Shown: piece after piece, positions 46,148 to 58,294 of the stretch
How positions within the stretch are numbered: the first letter of the stretch is position 1
Layout of the letters: every line of letters begins with the position of its first letter
From: Ephemerocybe angulata
Lineage: Eukaryota; Basidiomycota; Agaricomycetes; Agaricales; Psathyrellaceae
Assembly (NCBI GenBank): GCA_013368325.1
Contig: JAACJK010000163.1
Location: forward strand, 186,001-250,000
DNA: 64,000 nucleotides
Direction: 5' to 3'
Made by a program: the position numbers and the translations under genes
The notes under the pieces: generated by a model
What the model was told of the DNA's origin: nothing
The model's input: only the letters and a program-made list of their open reading frames with translations
Databases searched by the model: none

Positions 46148-46372
46148 GATGGGTTGAGAAAGTATGTGGTAGTGTGTAATGATTAGGACCTTGAGCACGA
46201 CGAGCCGTATTTATAGGGAGAAGAAGACCTCCCGTCATAGTGGGGTTGTGACCATCCTCAGAATTGCAATGACATCATCGCTGCATGTGATGAGAGTGAT
46301 GCAGGCCGCGGCGATTTACGCGAAGACAGCCCTTTTTGTCCCTGCACGTCGCCGATTAGACAAATAGAGAAG
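46148..46372. promoter_or_regulatory. Divergent promoter, LEA-like gene / NRK1
   Basis: A 225-bp head-to-head gap; both promoters must lie here. The TATA box of the minus-strand gene is at 46208-46215. No obvious TATA is seen for NRK1. Confidence 0.5.
46208..46215 (-). promoter_or_regulatory. TATA box of the LEA-like gene
   Basis: The minus strand reads CCCTATAAATACGG 61 bp upstream of ATG 46147. A perfect TATAAATA at that distance fits a strongly inducible promoter. Position and match are direct; use is inferred. Confidence 0.6.
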
Positions 46373-47541
46373 ATGACGGTGAAGGATCCAGAAAACGGCG
46401 CGGAGAATGTATCCGTCGTCCTCATTGGAGTCGGGTGCGCCGTTCGACTCCATTGCCTTCGTCGTTCGGGATGCTGATTTGTGATCAGAGGGGCTTCATG
46501 CTCTGGGAAGACGACGTTGGCCAAGCATCTCAATCGCATTCTCCCTGACAGTGTGATCATACACCAAGATGTGAGCATGATCGGTCATTAGAGAGGCATT
46601 CCTTGACAGACGTATTCAAGGACTTTGCTCCTGTGTGTGCTTTTCGTTTGGACGAGTGAAGCTCGACTGGACATTTCTTCGTTTTTTTCCAACCAGCCAC
46701 AGGAACTCGTTCCCATCCACCCGATCCACGGCGTGCAGGATTGGGATGCTGCGCCAGGTGCTATCTCGTGGCAGCGGCTCAATGATACCCTTCGAGAAAT
46801 CAAGCAAACGGGGAGGATGCCCCCAGACCATAGAAGCCATGACCATCTGAACGAACAGAGGGAGATCGCAATTGACGATGTCCTCAAAGCACGGCTTGTG
46901 GCTGACTTGAAGAAAGCACAACAGTCTGTACTAACGAAGACCGGTGCGAAGACAATATTCGGGATCCTAGACGGCTTTTTGCTATACTGGAACGAAGTGG
47001 GTTCCTTTGACATCGACATAAAGCGGCATACCCCGATTGACTTGTTCATTGAAAGGACGTGATCTCGCAGTTAGATGTCCGAATCATGCTTAGAGTGCCG
47101 GGGGAAGTACTCAAGCAGAGACGTCATGAGCGCCATGGCTATCATACAGCAGGTGAGGATCAGGAAGTCAATTTCAAAGGGCGATCTAACAAAAACATTT
47201 GCACTCGCACCCCTTCCGGACTCCTTGGGTTTTTTTGGGATCTGGTGTACGTTCAACGAAACACCGTCGGACTTTGGGCCTAATCTCTACATGCAGTTCA
47301 ATCCGACCCAGAGGGTTCTCTGTGGCGCGACCCGCCAGGCTATTGGGAAGATATCGTTTGGCCTGCCTACGTCGACGCCCATAAAGATCTATTCGTCGAT
47401 GGGGATGTAGAGAACGGCCAGCTATCCGGAGAGAAGGTCGAGAACCTTGTCCTGCTAGACACTCTCCAGCTATCTATGAGCGATGCTGTTGACAAGAGCT
47501 GCAAGGTTATACAAGATTATGTCCTTAACAAAACGGCGTAA
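46373..47541 (+). CDS. NRK1: Nicotinamide riboside kinase
   Basis: This kinase phosphorylates nicotinamide (and nicotinic acid) riboside to NMN/NaMN in NAD+ salvage. Start ATG 46373 (MTVKDPENGAENVSVVLIGV). An intron separates the first strand from the P-loop GGASCSGKTTLAKHLNRILP. Then come SVIIHQD, DFAPPQELVPIHPIHGVQDW, DAAPGAISWQRL, KTIFGILDGFLLYWNE, LDVRIMLRVPGEVLKQRRHE, and after a further intron EGSLWRDPPGYWEDIVWPAY. Stop is TAA 47539-47541. The motif order matches eukaryotic NRK1 throughout. DFAPP is a 12-nt exon between two introns (D-F-A-P, joined to P). Divergent from the LEA-like gene with 225 bp between start codons. Confidence 0.92.
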
Positions 47542-48228
47542 GCCTGCACAACACCCTTGGTGTGTACACATTTATTAAATGCATGATCTATTCACGCTTA
47601 GCTTCTAGGGTTCTCAGTCGTACTTATCTAAGCCACGGTCACGCCTGAAAATACATAACACGATTGTGGGTCAAACCCATGTGTATCGCGATGTAAATTG
47701 AAGGGCCTACCTCTCCCTATGAAAAACGAGAAGCGGAAGTCGAGCTCAATGGATCAAGCGATCACTCTAGATTCCAGCACTTCGTATGCACATGCCAACG
47801 CAGGTCCCGAAAGTCGTTGATCCGACTACATATGTGGGTGGATACCAAAGATGCTGTTGAGCGTTGGTTGAGGGTGAACCAGGCCTCGCGCAAGTCGATT
47901 TGACGTTCTCCGATAAACTTGCGGTAACCGGTTCAATATCTGTTTCGAAGTTCATGATCGCGCCATGGGACATTCCTAGTACGTGATAATGATAGGCAGG
48001 ATGTGCTCACCATGCAGTGCTTTGTCTTGGCCGCTCCATAAATCGAAGTCGAAGTTCCTAGGCCATACAATGGCCCAACTGGACCTTCTTATTCTCAACC
48101 CCATCCTGGCAAATTGGCAAACTTCGAAGGGCACTTTAACTGCTCAACTTCTCACACATGCGAACTTCTTTCTGGCCTTAATGACATAAAATGGAGGACT
48201 TTTGTCTTGGATTTCATCGCGTTTCGCC
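47542..48228. other. Intergenic region, NRK1 to M28 peptidase
   Basis: A 687-bp same-strand gap with the NRK1 3' UTR and the peptidase promoter. Small frames on both strands lack motifs. Nothing else identified. Confidence 0.45.
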
Positions 48229-49873
48229 ATGCAATATCTCGCCTACCTTGTGACTATCCTGGCCGCATCGGCCCTCGCCAAGGCCCAGGACAGTAAACCT
48301 CTTGTCACCCCCGAAGCCCTCGAAGATCTTATCAACAGAGAAAGTCTGCTCGCCCATGCCCACAAGCTCCTGGAGTTCTCTGAGCTGAGCAACAATAACC
48401 GGGCTTTCGGCTCCAAAGGACATAATGCTACGATTCACTACATCAAAAGTCTCTTGGATGAAACAGGGTACTACGACACAGAATTCGAAAGCTTCACGTA
48501 CTCTTACTCAGAGGCCAAGGCCACATTCACTGCCAATGGACAGGAATTCTTCACGCGAGGACTTGGGTATTCACCTTCGGGCGATGTCACAGCACCTGTG
48601 GTCGTCGTCAATGAGTTGGGATGTAACCCCGTAAGTGTATTCATGAACCGCATAGAAACTGTTGGTTGACGCGGCTCCTAGTCTGACTTCCCGGCGGAGG
48701 TGAAAGGAAATATCGCCCTCATCCTCCGTGGAACATGCGACCTTGGTTTGAAGGTCGCGCACGCTGGGGCAGCCGGTGCCGTCGGCTCAATCATCTACAA
48801 CAACGTCGACGCCGAACCCATCTCTGGAACACTTGGGAGTCCAAGTCGCCCTCAGGGCCCTTACGTCCCCAGTGCATACATATCTGGGCTGAATGGAAAG
48901 GCCTTCATTGCAAGCATCAACGCTGGGACCGAGGTTGTCGCGAATATTCACGTTACTTCTCTCGTGGAAGACAGGGTGACGAGTAATGTCATTGCTACCA
49001 CGAAACAGGGAGACAAGAATAATATTATCGCTGCTGGCGCACATTCAGATTCTGTGCCTGCTGGGCCGGTGAGTGCTCCCATTCCATCCCTGCCTATAGA
49101 AGTGCCCACATCATGAGGCGATCGTAGGGATTGAACGATGACGGTTCAGGGACCATCGGAATTTTGGAGGTCGCACTTCAGCTATCGAAGTTCAGGGTTG
49201 ACAACGCCGTTCGCTTCCACTGGTGGGCAGCAGAGGAGTTTGGCCTCATCGGGTCTGAATACCACGTCCAACACCTCTCGGACGAGGCAAGGCAAACAAT
49301 TGCACTGTACCTTAACTTCGACATGATTGCGTCCCCGAATGGCGGTATCTTCGTTTTCGATGGCGATGGCAGTGCGACTGGTGTCCCTGGACCCCCGGGA
49401 AGCGATGCCATCGAGTCGGTGTACCGGTCCTACTTCGAATCTCGTGATATCAAGACTGGTTCTGCAGTATTTGGTGGTAGTAGCGACTACCAGCCTTTCG
49501 TTGACATCGGAATACCGTCTGGTGGACTCAATACCGGAGCTAGTGGTACCAAGACAGCCGAAGGTGCAGAATGGTGCGTGCATTTCCAAAGTCGGCATTC
49601 CCTTGGCTAAATCGGTTCTTTAGGTGGGGGGGCAAAGCGGGGGTGGCGTATGATGTTTGCTACCACCAGAGGTGTGATGTCATCGAAAACCTGAATGTCG
49701 ATTTATTGGAAAGAAATTCCAAGGCAATTGGGCATTCTATTGCGGTGTTTGGACGGTCTATTGAAGGGATTCCAAGGACCCGTCGCGAACCCGTGCAAAC
49801 TTTACGCGTCTCACAGCTTTCATATGAAGAGCGCTTGCATTTGACTTGCGACCATGACGATGAGCGTATTTAG
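48229..49873 (+). CDS. Secreted M28 zinc aminopeptidase (aminopeptidase Y-like, with PA domain)
   Basis: Start ATG 48229 gives a signal peptide (MQYLAYLVTILAASALAKAQ). A PA (protease-associated) insert contains APVVVVNELGCNP, IALILRGTCDLGLKVAHAGA and GSIIYNNVD. The M28 zinc ligands are all present: His in IIAAGAHSDS, bridging Asp in GPGLNDDGSG, Glu pair in WWAAEEFGLIGS, Asp in ALYLNFDMIAS, and the last His in YDVCYHQRCD. GGSSDYQPFVDIGIPSGGLN is the substrate-side loop. Three introns: 48630-48681, 49069-49127 and about 49574-49621. Stop is TAG 49871-49873. It probably acts outside the cell or in the vacuole on peptide N-termini. The C-terminal tail after the last ligand is longer than the minimum catalytic core. 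Confidence 0.92.
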
Positions 49874-50446
49874 GGGCTATCAGAATGAAAGATACATGTA
49901 CTTGTACTTCGGTGCCTTGCAGTGGGCATTTAGGGGAGAATTTAAATTGGTCATTGCACTCTGCCTATTAAAATGCAAGCCAAGTGATTGGACTACGAAA
50001 GGGTCTCGGTCCCAGTCATGAGGATGAGCGCATTCTGAGCCCTTTCGGATATGCGTGAAACCGGGGAACATGAGTCGATGCGCAACCCAGACGGTCCGTC
50101 GAATCATGGATTCTCCACTATTCTCTCAAGTGTAGTCGGCTACTATTAGGAACCTCTACCGGAGACGCGGGGCGATCGGAAGCTTTTCTATAGCTCTCGT
50201 TCTCCTTTCCGTGGCTCTGAGACCAAGCAGAATCACAGTCTTTGCATTCAGATTCGGCCGGAGCAGTACTGGGGGAAAGCGTGACGGATATTGGGTGACA
50301 TGCGTGACATCCGGGGTAAGGATAATCACATGCAAGGGTCGGGTGCTGCCAATACCGTGATCTCTCTCTTGTCCTATAAAGTCAAAAATCGCCCGCTTCG
50401 TCGTTCTCTACCTCTCCACCACCTCCTACCCTCACTCGCATCTCGA
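49874..50446 (+). promoter_or_regulatory. Intergenic region with fumarate reductase promoter
   Basis: A 573-bp same-strand gap. A TATA box (TATAAA, 50375-50380) lies about 67 bp upstream of the next start codon. It is preceded by CTGCCAATACC (CCAAT-type) near 50345 and followed by pyrimidine-rich DNA. This layout suggests a strong promoter. Confidence 0.6.
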
Positions 50447-52422
50447 AATGGCCCAAGTTATTGTTGTCGGTGGCGGTCTCGCCGGTCTCTCTGCTGCCCA
50501 CACTCTCCTCGAGCGCGGCGCCAGCGTCCTCCTTCTCGATAAGCAGCCGTATGTCATCTCGCTTTCCGGCTAATCGCTCCCCAACTCAAAAGATATCTTC
50601 AGGTTCATGGGTGGTAACTCTACCAAGGCTACCTCGGGTATCAACGGTGCTGGAACCGCCTCCCAGCGCAAGCTCGGCATCCCCGACACCGTCGAGCTTT
50701 TCTTCAACGATACCAAGAAATCCGTAAGCAGGGCTCTTCTTACCCCCGCGGTGGTCTAGAGCTGACATGGAGTACAGGCTCGCGAACTCTCTCGCGATGA
50801 TCTCATTGGTGTTCTTACCGGCCGCTCTGGAGACGCGGTCAACTGGCTCCAGGACAAGTTCTCTCTCGATCTCTCCAAGGTCGCCCGTCTCGGTGGTCAC
50901 AGCCAGCCCCGTACGCATCGTGGAGATGCCCAATTCCCCGGAATGGTGAGTTTTATTCCATTCCTCCAAGCTTGGTCCGGCGCTCATTGGTTCAATAGGT
51001 CATCACCTACGCTCAAATGGAGCGTCTGGAGGATCTCTCCGTCAGTGATCCAGAACGCGTCAAGATCCTGAAGAAGGCTCGTGTTACCAAGCTCGTCAAG
51101 GACGAGTCTGGTGCCGTTGTTGGTGCTGAATACACCCATGGCGGCCAGACGCATACCGCTTACGGCCCCGTCGTTCTCGCTACCGGTGGTTACGCTGCCG
51201 ACTTCACCGAGGACTCTCTCCTTAAGAAGCATCGCCCTGAATACTACAACCTCCCTACCACTAACGGTGACCACTGCACTGGTGACGGCCACAAGATGGC
51301 CATGGCTGCCGGTGCCAACGCTGTCGATCTCGAGAAGGTCCAGGTTCACCCCACTGGTCTCGTTGACCCCAACGAGCCAGAAGCCAAGGTCAAATTCTTG
51401 GCTGCTGAGGCCCTCCGTGGTGTCGGTGGTCTTCTCCTCGATAATACCGGTGCTCGTTTCGTTGATGAGCTCCAGCACCGTGACTACGTCACTGGCAAGA
51501 TCTGGGAGAACGGCAAGGTATGTGCAACTTTACCATCGGTCTTCCCCATAGTGCAGTGTTGACGTTCTTTAACCTCTAGTTCCCTATCCGCCTCGTCCTT
51601 AACGGCACCGCGTCCAAAGAGATCGAGTGGCATTGCAAGCACTACGTCGGCCGTGGCCTCATGAAGCGCTTCGACAGCGGTGAGGCTTTGGCCAAGGAGT
51701 TCGGTGTTGCCCCTGCCGTTCTCAAGAAGACTTTCGACGACTACAACCAGAGCGTCCGCACCAAGCAGGATCCCTTCGGCAAGAAGTTCTTCCAGGGTGA
51801 ATGGAAGTTTGATGACTTCTTCCACGTCGCCGTCATGACCCCTGTCCTCCATTACACCATGGGTGGTCTCGAGATCGACGCAGAGTCTCGCGTTCTCGAC
51901 AAGGCCGGCAAGCCCGTACCTGGCCTTTTCGCCTCCGGTGAGGTTGCTGGTGGTGTGCACGGTGCCAACCGTCTTGGTGGTTCATCTCTTCTCGGATGTG
52001 TCGTCTTCGGTCGTGTATCCGGCGACTCCGCTGCTGCATACCTTCTCCAGACCCAGAGTGTTGCTGTCCGCAAGGCTGGCGGTCGTCTCGGTGCTCTTGC
52101 TGGTCACCTCGACTCGTCACCATCTCAGCCCACCGCTGCTGCCGCCCCCGCCGCCCCCGCCGCTGCCCCGGTTGGCAAGGGGCCCTCCGCGACATACACC
52201 GCTGAGGAGGTTGCCAAGCACAAGACCAAGGATGACTGCTGGGTCATCGTCAACGGCCAGGTTCTCGATGTCACCGCTTTCCTCCCCGACCACCCTGGAG
52301 GAGAGAAGGCCATCCTTCTCTATGCTGGCCGTGACGCTACCGAGGAGTTCAACATGCTTCACGACCCCAAGGTCATTCCCCGGTACGCACCGGACGCTGT
52401 GATTGGCACTCTGAAGAAGTAA
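50447..52422 (+). CDS. FRD1: FAD-dependent fumarate reductase fused to cytochrome b5 domain
   Basis: This soluble fumarate reductase reoxidises FADH2/NADH by converting fumarate to succinate. Start ATG 50447 leads straight to the FAD-binding loop MAQVIVVGGGLAGLSAAHTL. Other motifs are GGNSTKATSGINGAG, the catalytic region VQVHPTGLVDPNE, GGLLLDNTGARFVDEL, HYTMGGLEIDAESRVL, and the FAD C-terminal GLFASGEVAGGVHGANRLGG. An Ala/Pro-rich linker (about 52120-52190) joins a cytochrome b5 domain: YTAEEVAKHKTKDDCWVIVN, then FLPDHPGGEKAILLYAGRDA and FNMLHDPKVIPRY, with the heme-ligand His of HPGG and the second His. No N-terminal targeting sequence, so a cytosolic form (Frd1-like, not Osm1-like) is likely. 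Four introns. Stop is TAA 52420-52422. Confidence 0.93.
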
Positions 52423-52727
52423 ACGATGAACTGTTAACGACTCTGTATATCCCTGTAATCAAAAGTAGCACCACATTCGCTTCTAGATTGCCCTTCGCAT
52501 TACCCTTATCGCTGCATTATTTATCTATTATCCATGTTATACAACCAGAACGGTGTATTTTAGTTGTTCTTTCATGTTATGTCATGTTATCAAGGTCCAG
52601 TCTCGGATATCTTTCCAGTCATGGTTGGCACGACCGTGTCGCGTTGCCTTTGTGATGGATGACATCGTTCGCGCAATATAAGAGGAAGCGAACGCGATGT
52701 AGAAGTGCCCTGTCTTCTTCGCGCATC
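52423..52727. other. Intergenic spacer
   Basis: A 305-bp same-strand gap between the fumarate reductase stop and the dipeptidase start; presumed 3' UTR and promoter. Nothing else recognised. Confidence 0.45.
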
Positions 52728-54828
52728 ATGGCGCGCTCAAGAAGCTCAAGTCCCAGCAGCAGTTCCAGTTCTTCCAGCGACGATAGTGACCACGGGAAGC
52801 AATCTTGGTGGAAACGCACTCTCCAGAAGAAGAAGAAGTCAAAGAGCAACAACGACAACAACGGGAGCTCATCCAGCCAACTGTCTTCAGCCGGACGCGC
52901 AGCACGCAACGCACTACTCTTGGGAGCAGTCCAGAGCATCCTTCCAGTTTCCAACACACCCGATCACAATACCATGCCTTCGACAGAGACCTCTCCTTTG
53001 CTCAACGGGAATGGCGCCCAGGGTCCGTCGAACGAAGCCAACGCGAAGAAACGGGGCATCGTGTGGGGAGCTCTGACTGCCCTCTTTGCTGGTGCTCTCA
53101 TACTTATCCTCGGGTTCCCGGACACGTTCGCGAACGTCTTTGGCCCATGGCTAGGCCTGATACCAAGTGATCCGGCACTTGCTGCTCTCGCCATTTTGGA
53201 CAGAGCCCCTGTAATCGTGCGTCGCTCTCCACCTCTTCCAGGCTCCCGCTCATTCAGCTTGCTCACAGGATGGTCACATTGGTGAGTTATTGCTATATTT
53301 CCTAAAAGTTCGTGGTCTGACCAACCTACAGATTTGCCAATTCTCGTTCGGTTTGAGTACCGAAACAATGCCACGGCAATCGACCTCGGGAGTAGGATGC
53401 CTGCTCATGTAGATATTCCGCGCCTTAGGGAGGGCAAGGTTGGCGGCTTCTTCTGGTGAGCACGGTGGCACGTTTCTCGCCGCTACTCTAACCGTGTCCT
53501 TGCTTTGCCTGGATAGGTCGGTCTATGTGCAGTGCCCCGACTCCAAGATTGCAGACAATGACTTTTTGAACCCTACCTGGAGAGTTAGGTATGTCCTGGA
53601 TCCTTCAGCGTACTATACGCAGCCCTCAAGTTGGCCATCAGGGATACTCTTGAACAAATTGATGTTTCCAAGTTGCTAATTGAGAAATATCCTGAGGTGA
53701 GAATGAATAAAATGCACGTTTTAAATTCTGGCTGAGCAAAGAATAGACGTTCAGACTAGCACTCAGTGCAGCGGATATCGACGCTGCCATTGCTACTGGC
53801 AAGATTGCCAGTTTGATTGGCGTTGAAGGGTGTGTTATCCTCGGTGCTCGCTGAGACACCACACTGACTGCAACCCGTAGCGGTCACCAACTAGGAAATT
53901 CTCTTGCTGTGTTGCGCCAGTACCATGCCTTGGGCGTTCGCTATGTCACCTTGACCCATACCTGCCATAACGCGTTTGCCGACTCCTGTGGCTTCGAGCC
54001 GGGCATTATCCCCCTCCACCATGGTCTGAGGTTTGTCTACAGCCTCGAGATTAATCCTACCTGACTCACAATTACTTCTACAGCCCTCTGGGAGTAACTC
54101 TGGTCGAAGAAATGAATAGACTGGGAGTCCTGGTCGACCTTTCTCACACCTCAGATGATACTGCCAAGCATGCTATCAAGGTGTCTAAAGCACCTGTGAT
54201 CTGGTCGCATTCGTCTGCTCGAGCTGTACACAATGTCCCAAGGAACGTTCCTGACGATGTCCTTGCACTGATTGGGAAAGGCGAGAATCAGACGGACGCC
54301 GTCGTGATGGTAAGCACTGTCATTAACTCATATCAGATAGGACCAGATACTCACCCTCTGTCCGATGCTTGGCAGGTCAATTTCGCGCCGTTCTTCGTGG
54401 CCACCCCTGGAAATGCCAACGTCTCGGCTGTGGCTGACCATGTCGAACACATTGCGAACGTCGCTGGAAAGGCTTAGTGAGTGCCATCGAAGTTACCTCC
54501 TAGTAAAACCCGAGCCTAACCCTCTGTAAGTGTGGGCATTGGCAGTGACTACGACGGGATCGGAGAAGTTCCAGTGGGCCTCGAGGATGTATCCAAATAT
54601 CCGGCCCTCGTAAGTCCCATACTCAACTACTTTAAGCTGTGGGCTGTCCTAACCAACTTGCAGATCGCAGAGCTCTACAGCCGTGGATGGACAAAGTACG
54701 AGCTTGGAGGTCTCACCGGTGGAAACCTTCTGCGGGTCCTCAGGAAGGCAGAGGCGGTGGCGCATGAATTGCAAGTTGCAGGCACACTGCCCAAATTTGA
54801 TATTTATGATAAGAGGACCGATTTGTAG
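52728..54828 (+). CDS. Membrane dipeptidase, peptidase family M19
   Basis: A zinc dipeptidase anchored as a type II membrane protein. Start ATG 52728 has the good context atcATGG; an in-frame ATG at 52659 is possible. The cytosolic tail is a Ser tract plus KKKKSK. The membrane helix is [20 protein letters not shown]. The catalytic domain starts at the HxD site [14 protein letters not shown], in two exons. Next is [14 protein letters not shown] [10 protein letters not shown], then the bridging Glu in [16 protein letters not shown], then [44 protein letters not shown] and [15 protein letters not shown]. All five metal or substrate residues are present. It ends [14 protein letters not shown] 54826-54828. 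About ten introns; the exon DGHID is only 13 nt long. Convergent with G-alpha copy 2 (150 bp). Confidence 0.9.
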
Positions 54829-54978
54829 CGGGTAGCCCTGTCGTCGCTCAGGCCCCCAGGCACAATTTTATTAGCTCAATCTATACTAGAAGGACACCTG
54901 CGTGCCATCAGACCATCATATTGGTATCACAAAGGAGTAATGCTATGAGGTGAAAGGGGTGCTGGGAATGACGCAGGG

Positions 54979-56960
54979 TTATAGCAGACCTGTGTTCACG
55001 AAGTCGTTCCGAAGTATAGCACCTTGCACTAGAAGAGGATCGTGAGTATCGCATCTGACAAGTATCGGCTTTTTCTGATGACGCACCTGCGACAAGGGTT
55101 TGAGAAGTAGCTTCGGTGTCCTGACAGGGATAAACTTGGTTAAATGGCTCTCGTCAACTCGTCCACGATGAACTGCGCTTACAATAACCGATGTGAAATG
55201 CGAGACGAATTCTCTGCCGGGTGTGGTGTTTGCAACGTAAAGGCGCTTGAATAATTTCTTGAACCCTGCGATGTTGAATGTGGGTCTGAGGCCCAGGACC
55301 AGGCTCTCCGCATTGTGGACACTTACAGTTAGATACGGTCTCGTAGTCATTTTCCTTGTCCCGGAACTCCTGAATGTAGTGCTTCACTTTGATGCCACTT
55401 TCCAGCTTCTTCCGCAGGATGTCGGTTTTGTTCATGAAGAGGATCTATGTCATCATTTAATGAACGGGGAGCATGGTTACCGGCACATGGGTCAACTCAC
55501 GATCTGAACTTTTGCGAGCAATTTATTCGAGCAGACTGTTTTCCACAGGCTAAACGTGTCTTCTAGCCGGTTAATTCTTGGATCCTCGGCTAACTTTTCA
55601 TCGAATGAGGACAATGGCGCCATGAAGATTAAGGCAGTAATCTCCTTAAAGTACGGGATCCATGCAGCCCTCTGCATTTGGCCGTGAGACATAGGAGACA
55701 GCAAGACGAGAACAGGGACTAACCGATGTGCGAACACCTGTGGGTCCATTGTATTAAAGAATGAGGCAACAGTATACACTCGGGCGGCTCACCTGCAACG
55801 TCGTAGATGATCCAATCCACAGGTGCGTGGTTCCCTGTGAGCGATTAGGACATTTTCGTAACTTATATCGAGAGCTGATGTACCTCTGTCGAGAGTAAAC
55901 TGATACTCCTGCACGCCCGTAGTCCTGAGGCGTGCTCTTACGATGTCTTGGTCAGATGGCTCATATCCCGGTGATAGAATACGATTGATATCATTCAAGA
56001 AGCTGTAAAAAATGGAATGGTTTCAGCGGCGTTCTGATACCAACACTCATTATAATGCCATAATATTAAGGACTTACAAGCCAGGGGTGTCTTCTAAGTG
56101 AGCTTGTCGGTTCTTGAGAACCGACTGAGTACCAGGGTCGTTCCAGATACGAAGGATATCGTCACGACAGCTGCTAATCACCTGGAATGCAACGCGCTGA
56201 ACATCGTTCTCCTTCCCTGTTGAAGGCCCCCGCACGCGGCTAAGGATTCCCTTCCACCCCGACGAGGATTGGACACAGAACTCTTGGACCTTCGGTGTAA
56301 ACTGAGGCCCACCGTCTCCTCCTTCAGGTTCCGTTTCATCAGCCCCAGAGCCAAGAAGCAACCTCAGATCCCGCTCAATTTGCCGTAAGACCCCCAGTCG
56401 TCTTGACAAATTGCGATGCGTTTCGTTGAGCGGCGTGAGTTGGCTAGAAGGATCCGAGGACAGAAGGTCGACGCCTTCCATCGTCCCAGTGATGATATCA
56501 ATGACCGTGTTCACAGACCGGACGAGGTTCAGCAGGACAACTGCTTTCCATGAAGCTCGTTCTTCTGCCCAAGCCTTTTGTGCGTATTGCATTTGAAAAT
56601 CTAGTTATTGAATGTGAGAGGGACGGGAGTGGACAGAGGACAGGACGGCGCACTCTTGATAGTAGTTGACTTTCCTAACGAAGAGACAACCTTTTAAGCT
56701 TGCGATACGATAACGCTAATGGACACATATAACTCACCACTCATGCTCTGTCCAAGCACCAACAGTTGGACAGCATCCTTTCGCTTCTTCAACGCGACCT
56801 TGGCCAGCTTCAGCTCAGCGTCAATGCGCCGACTGACCTCGACAGCTTCCTCCTCTTCTCGCAATCGTTTCGCTCGTTCCTCCGGAGTCTCGTTTGGTGG
56901 CGGAGCGATGGCCAAGGAAAGTGGATCAAGAGAGCCGTCGTGCTTGTGTCGGGAAACCAT
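54979..56960 (-). CDS. Atypical G-protein alpha subunit (copy 2)
   Basis: Start ATG 56960 (MVSRHKHDGSLDPLSLAIAP); stop TAA 54979-54981. It shares the APPPNETPEER N-terminus and exon layout with copy 1, so the two are paralogues. No Gly-2/Cys-3 lipidation signal. The P-loop is LLVLGQSMSGKSTTIKNFQM, with Met where the usual Glu stands. The helical domain has a short acidic insert. Switch I keeps Arg (VRARLRTTGV). Switch II reads IIYDVAGVRTS then RAAWIPYFKEI, so the usual DVGGQ is DVAGV, losing one Gly and the catalytic Gln. The guanine motif LFMNKTDILRKKL is normal. The TCAT motif is replaced by SVID, and the tail is VQGAILRNDFVNTGLL. GTP hydrolysis by the usual mechanism is doubtful. Basidiomycetes often carry extra G-alpha genes; these look like a diverged lineage. 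Confidence 0.87.
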
Positions 56961-58294
56961 GGTGGCGCGGGGAAGTGGGACGGTGCAGGCGCGGTTGTTC
57001 TTGTATGTTTCGGTAACAAGAAGACCAACTATTTAACGGTCCATGTCATCTCGTTTTAGGAACGGTTGGGATGCCGTCAAACTTAGATTGGTTGTTGCGA
57101 TCTTTCGGCGGTCCTTTTTCAGGCTAAACACGCAGCGTGCTTGCGCTCCGGAGGAGGCCATTTCCCAGTCACCCAACTCCCTGCGAAGCCGTAATGAGCC
57201 AGGATGTAGTGAGGTTTGAGATTGAAAGTGCCACCTTCAGCCGAAGTACGGATCGAGTCGACCCACAATTACAGACAAAGCATCTCCTGTACGCATGGAT
57301 GCCTTCCGAGTCTAGGTTGGAAGGATCTGCATGATGTCTTCCAACACCGACAGTCGGGACTGCATCCGCAACGGCGTGCCGGGCGAAGGATTCATATGCT
57401 TTGAGCCTGCAGTAAATATCTACGCGAACCAAAAGTCCTTACTGTACGCGTTTCTAGGCGTTTCTGCACATCGGCAGCCTGTAGGAGTCATTGTAGGTCA
57501 TTGTGTAGAAATTCCATTGAAGCGGAGGAAGATCTGGGGAGATGGGATGATGGGTTGGGAGTGCGAAAAGAAACCGTGATTTGGCGTAATCCGACGGAGG
57601 AGTATCAGGAGATCTTGCCCTCACTCACGGTTGCGGCGGCCAAGTTCCTAAACTGGTACAGTGGTACCTTATTCCTTGAACACATTCGGTGGGGTGCCTA
57701 TGCATTGTTGCTTCCGAATCCGAGGCATATGGAGGCCAACTCCTCAATTTTACCTGTGTGCTCCGCTAGTATTAGTTCGGTCCAATGTCGGCGAGGCTCT
57801 GCCGCGGTACTGGGTTCGCTTGGCGTCCTTCAAGTTATCGTATGTAAGCGTATGTAGCACCGTCGCCTACCGTCGCCTACCGTCGCCTGGACGATGAGGA
57901 CAAAAAGGTAATGCATGCGCTTGATGGAAGCGTGATCATGGATGGAAATGAAAGGAGATGAAAGGTCATGAAACAAGCACACTTCGGCGGTATCCGCGAT
58001 CAGCTCTGTGAGGCCCTGAGGCCCGAGGGTCCCCACCAAGGTCTACACACCAAGGTTTACCGGTACGAGGTGGAGTCCGATGCTCGGGACGACCATGTTT
58101 AGGGATGAGGCTTTGGAAGCTTGAGGCTATTATGGAGCGACCGGCAGCAAGTTATATTTTCCATGAGATAATAAGTGGATCTACATGGTACACATCGGAT
58201 TCCGCAGGATTCAATCAAACAGAGAGCTACTAAAAACGAGTACGAATCAATCGTACACTCACCCAGAGAAAATGGGGGGATTACAGCAACGCAA
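56961..58294. other. 1.3-kb region without a recognisable gene
   Basis: This contains the G-alpha copy 2 promoter at its left end. Plus-strand frames at 57331-57579 and 57501-57857 have no motif I know and no clear splice links. A short tandem repeat lies at 57860-57888. A lineage-specific gene cannot be excluded. Confidence 0.4.
57860..57888 (+). repeat. Short tandem repeat, 10-bp unit x3
   Basis: The unit ccgtcgccta is repeated three times, the last copy ending slightly differently. It lies in non-coding DNA between G-alpha copy 2 and VTS1. No function apparent. Confidence 0.8.

Noticed and set aside
57331..57857. Possible small gene on the plus strand
   Set aside because: Two adjacent frames could be joined, but I found no convincing splice pair and no known motif; left as unassigned.
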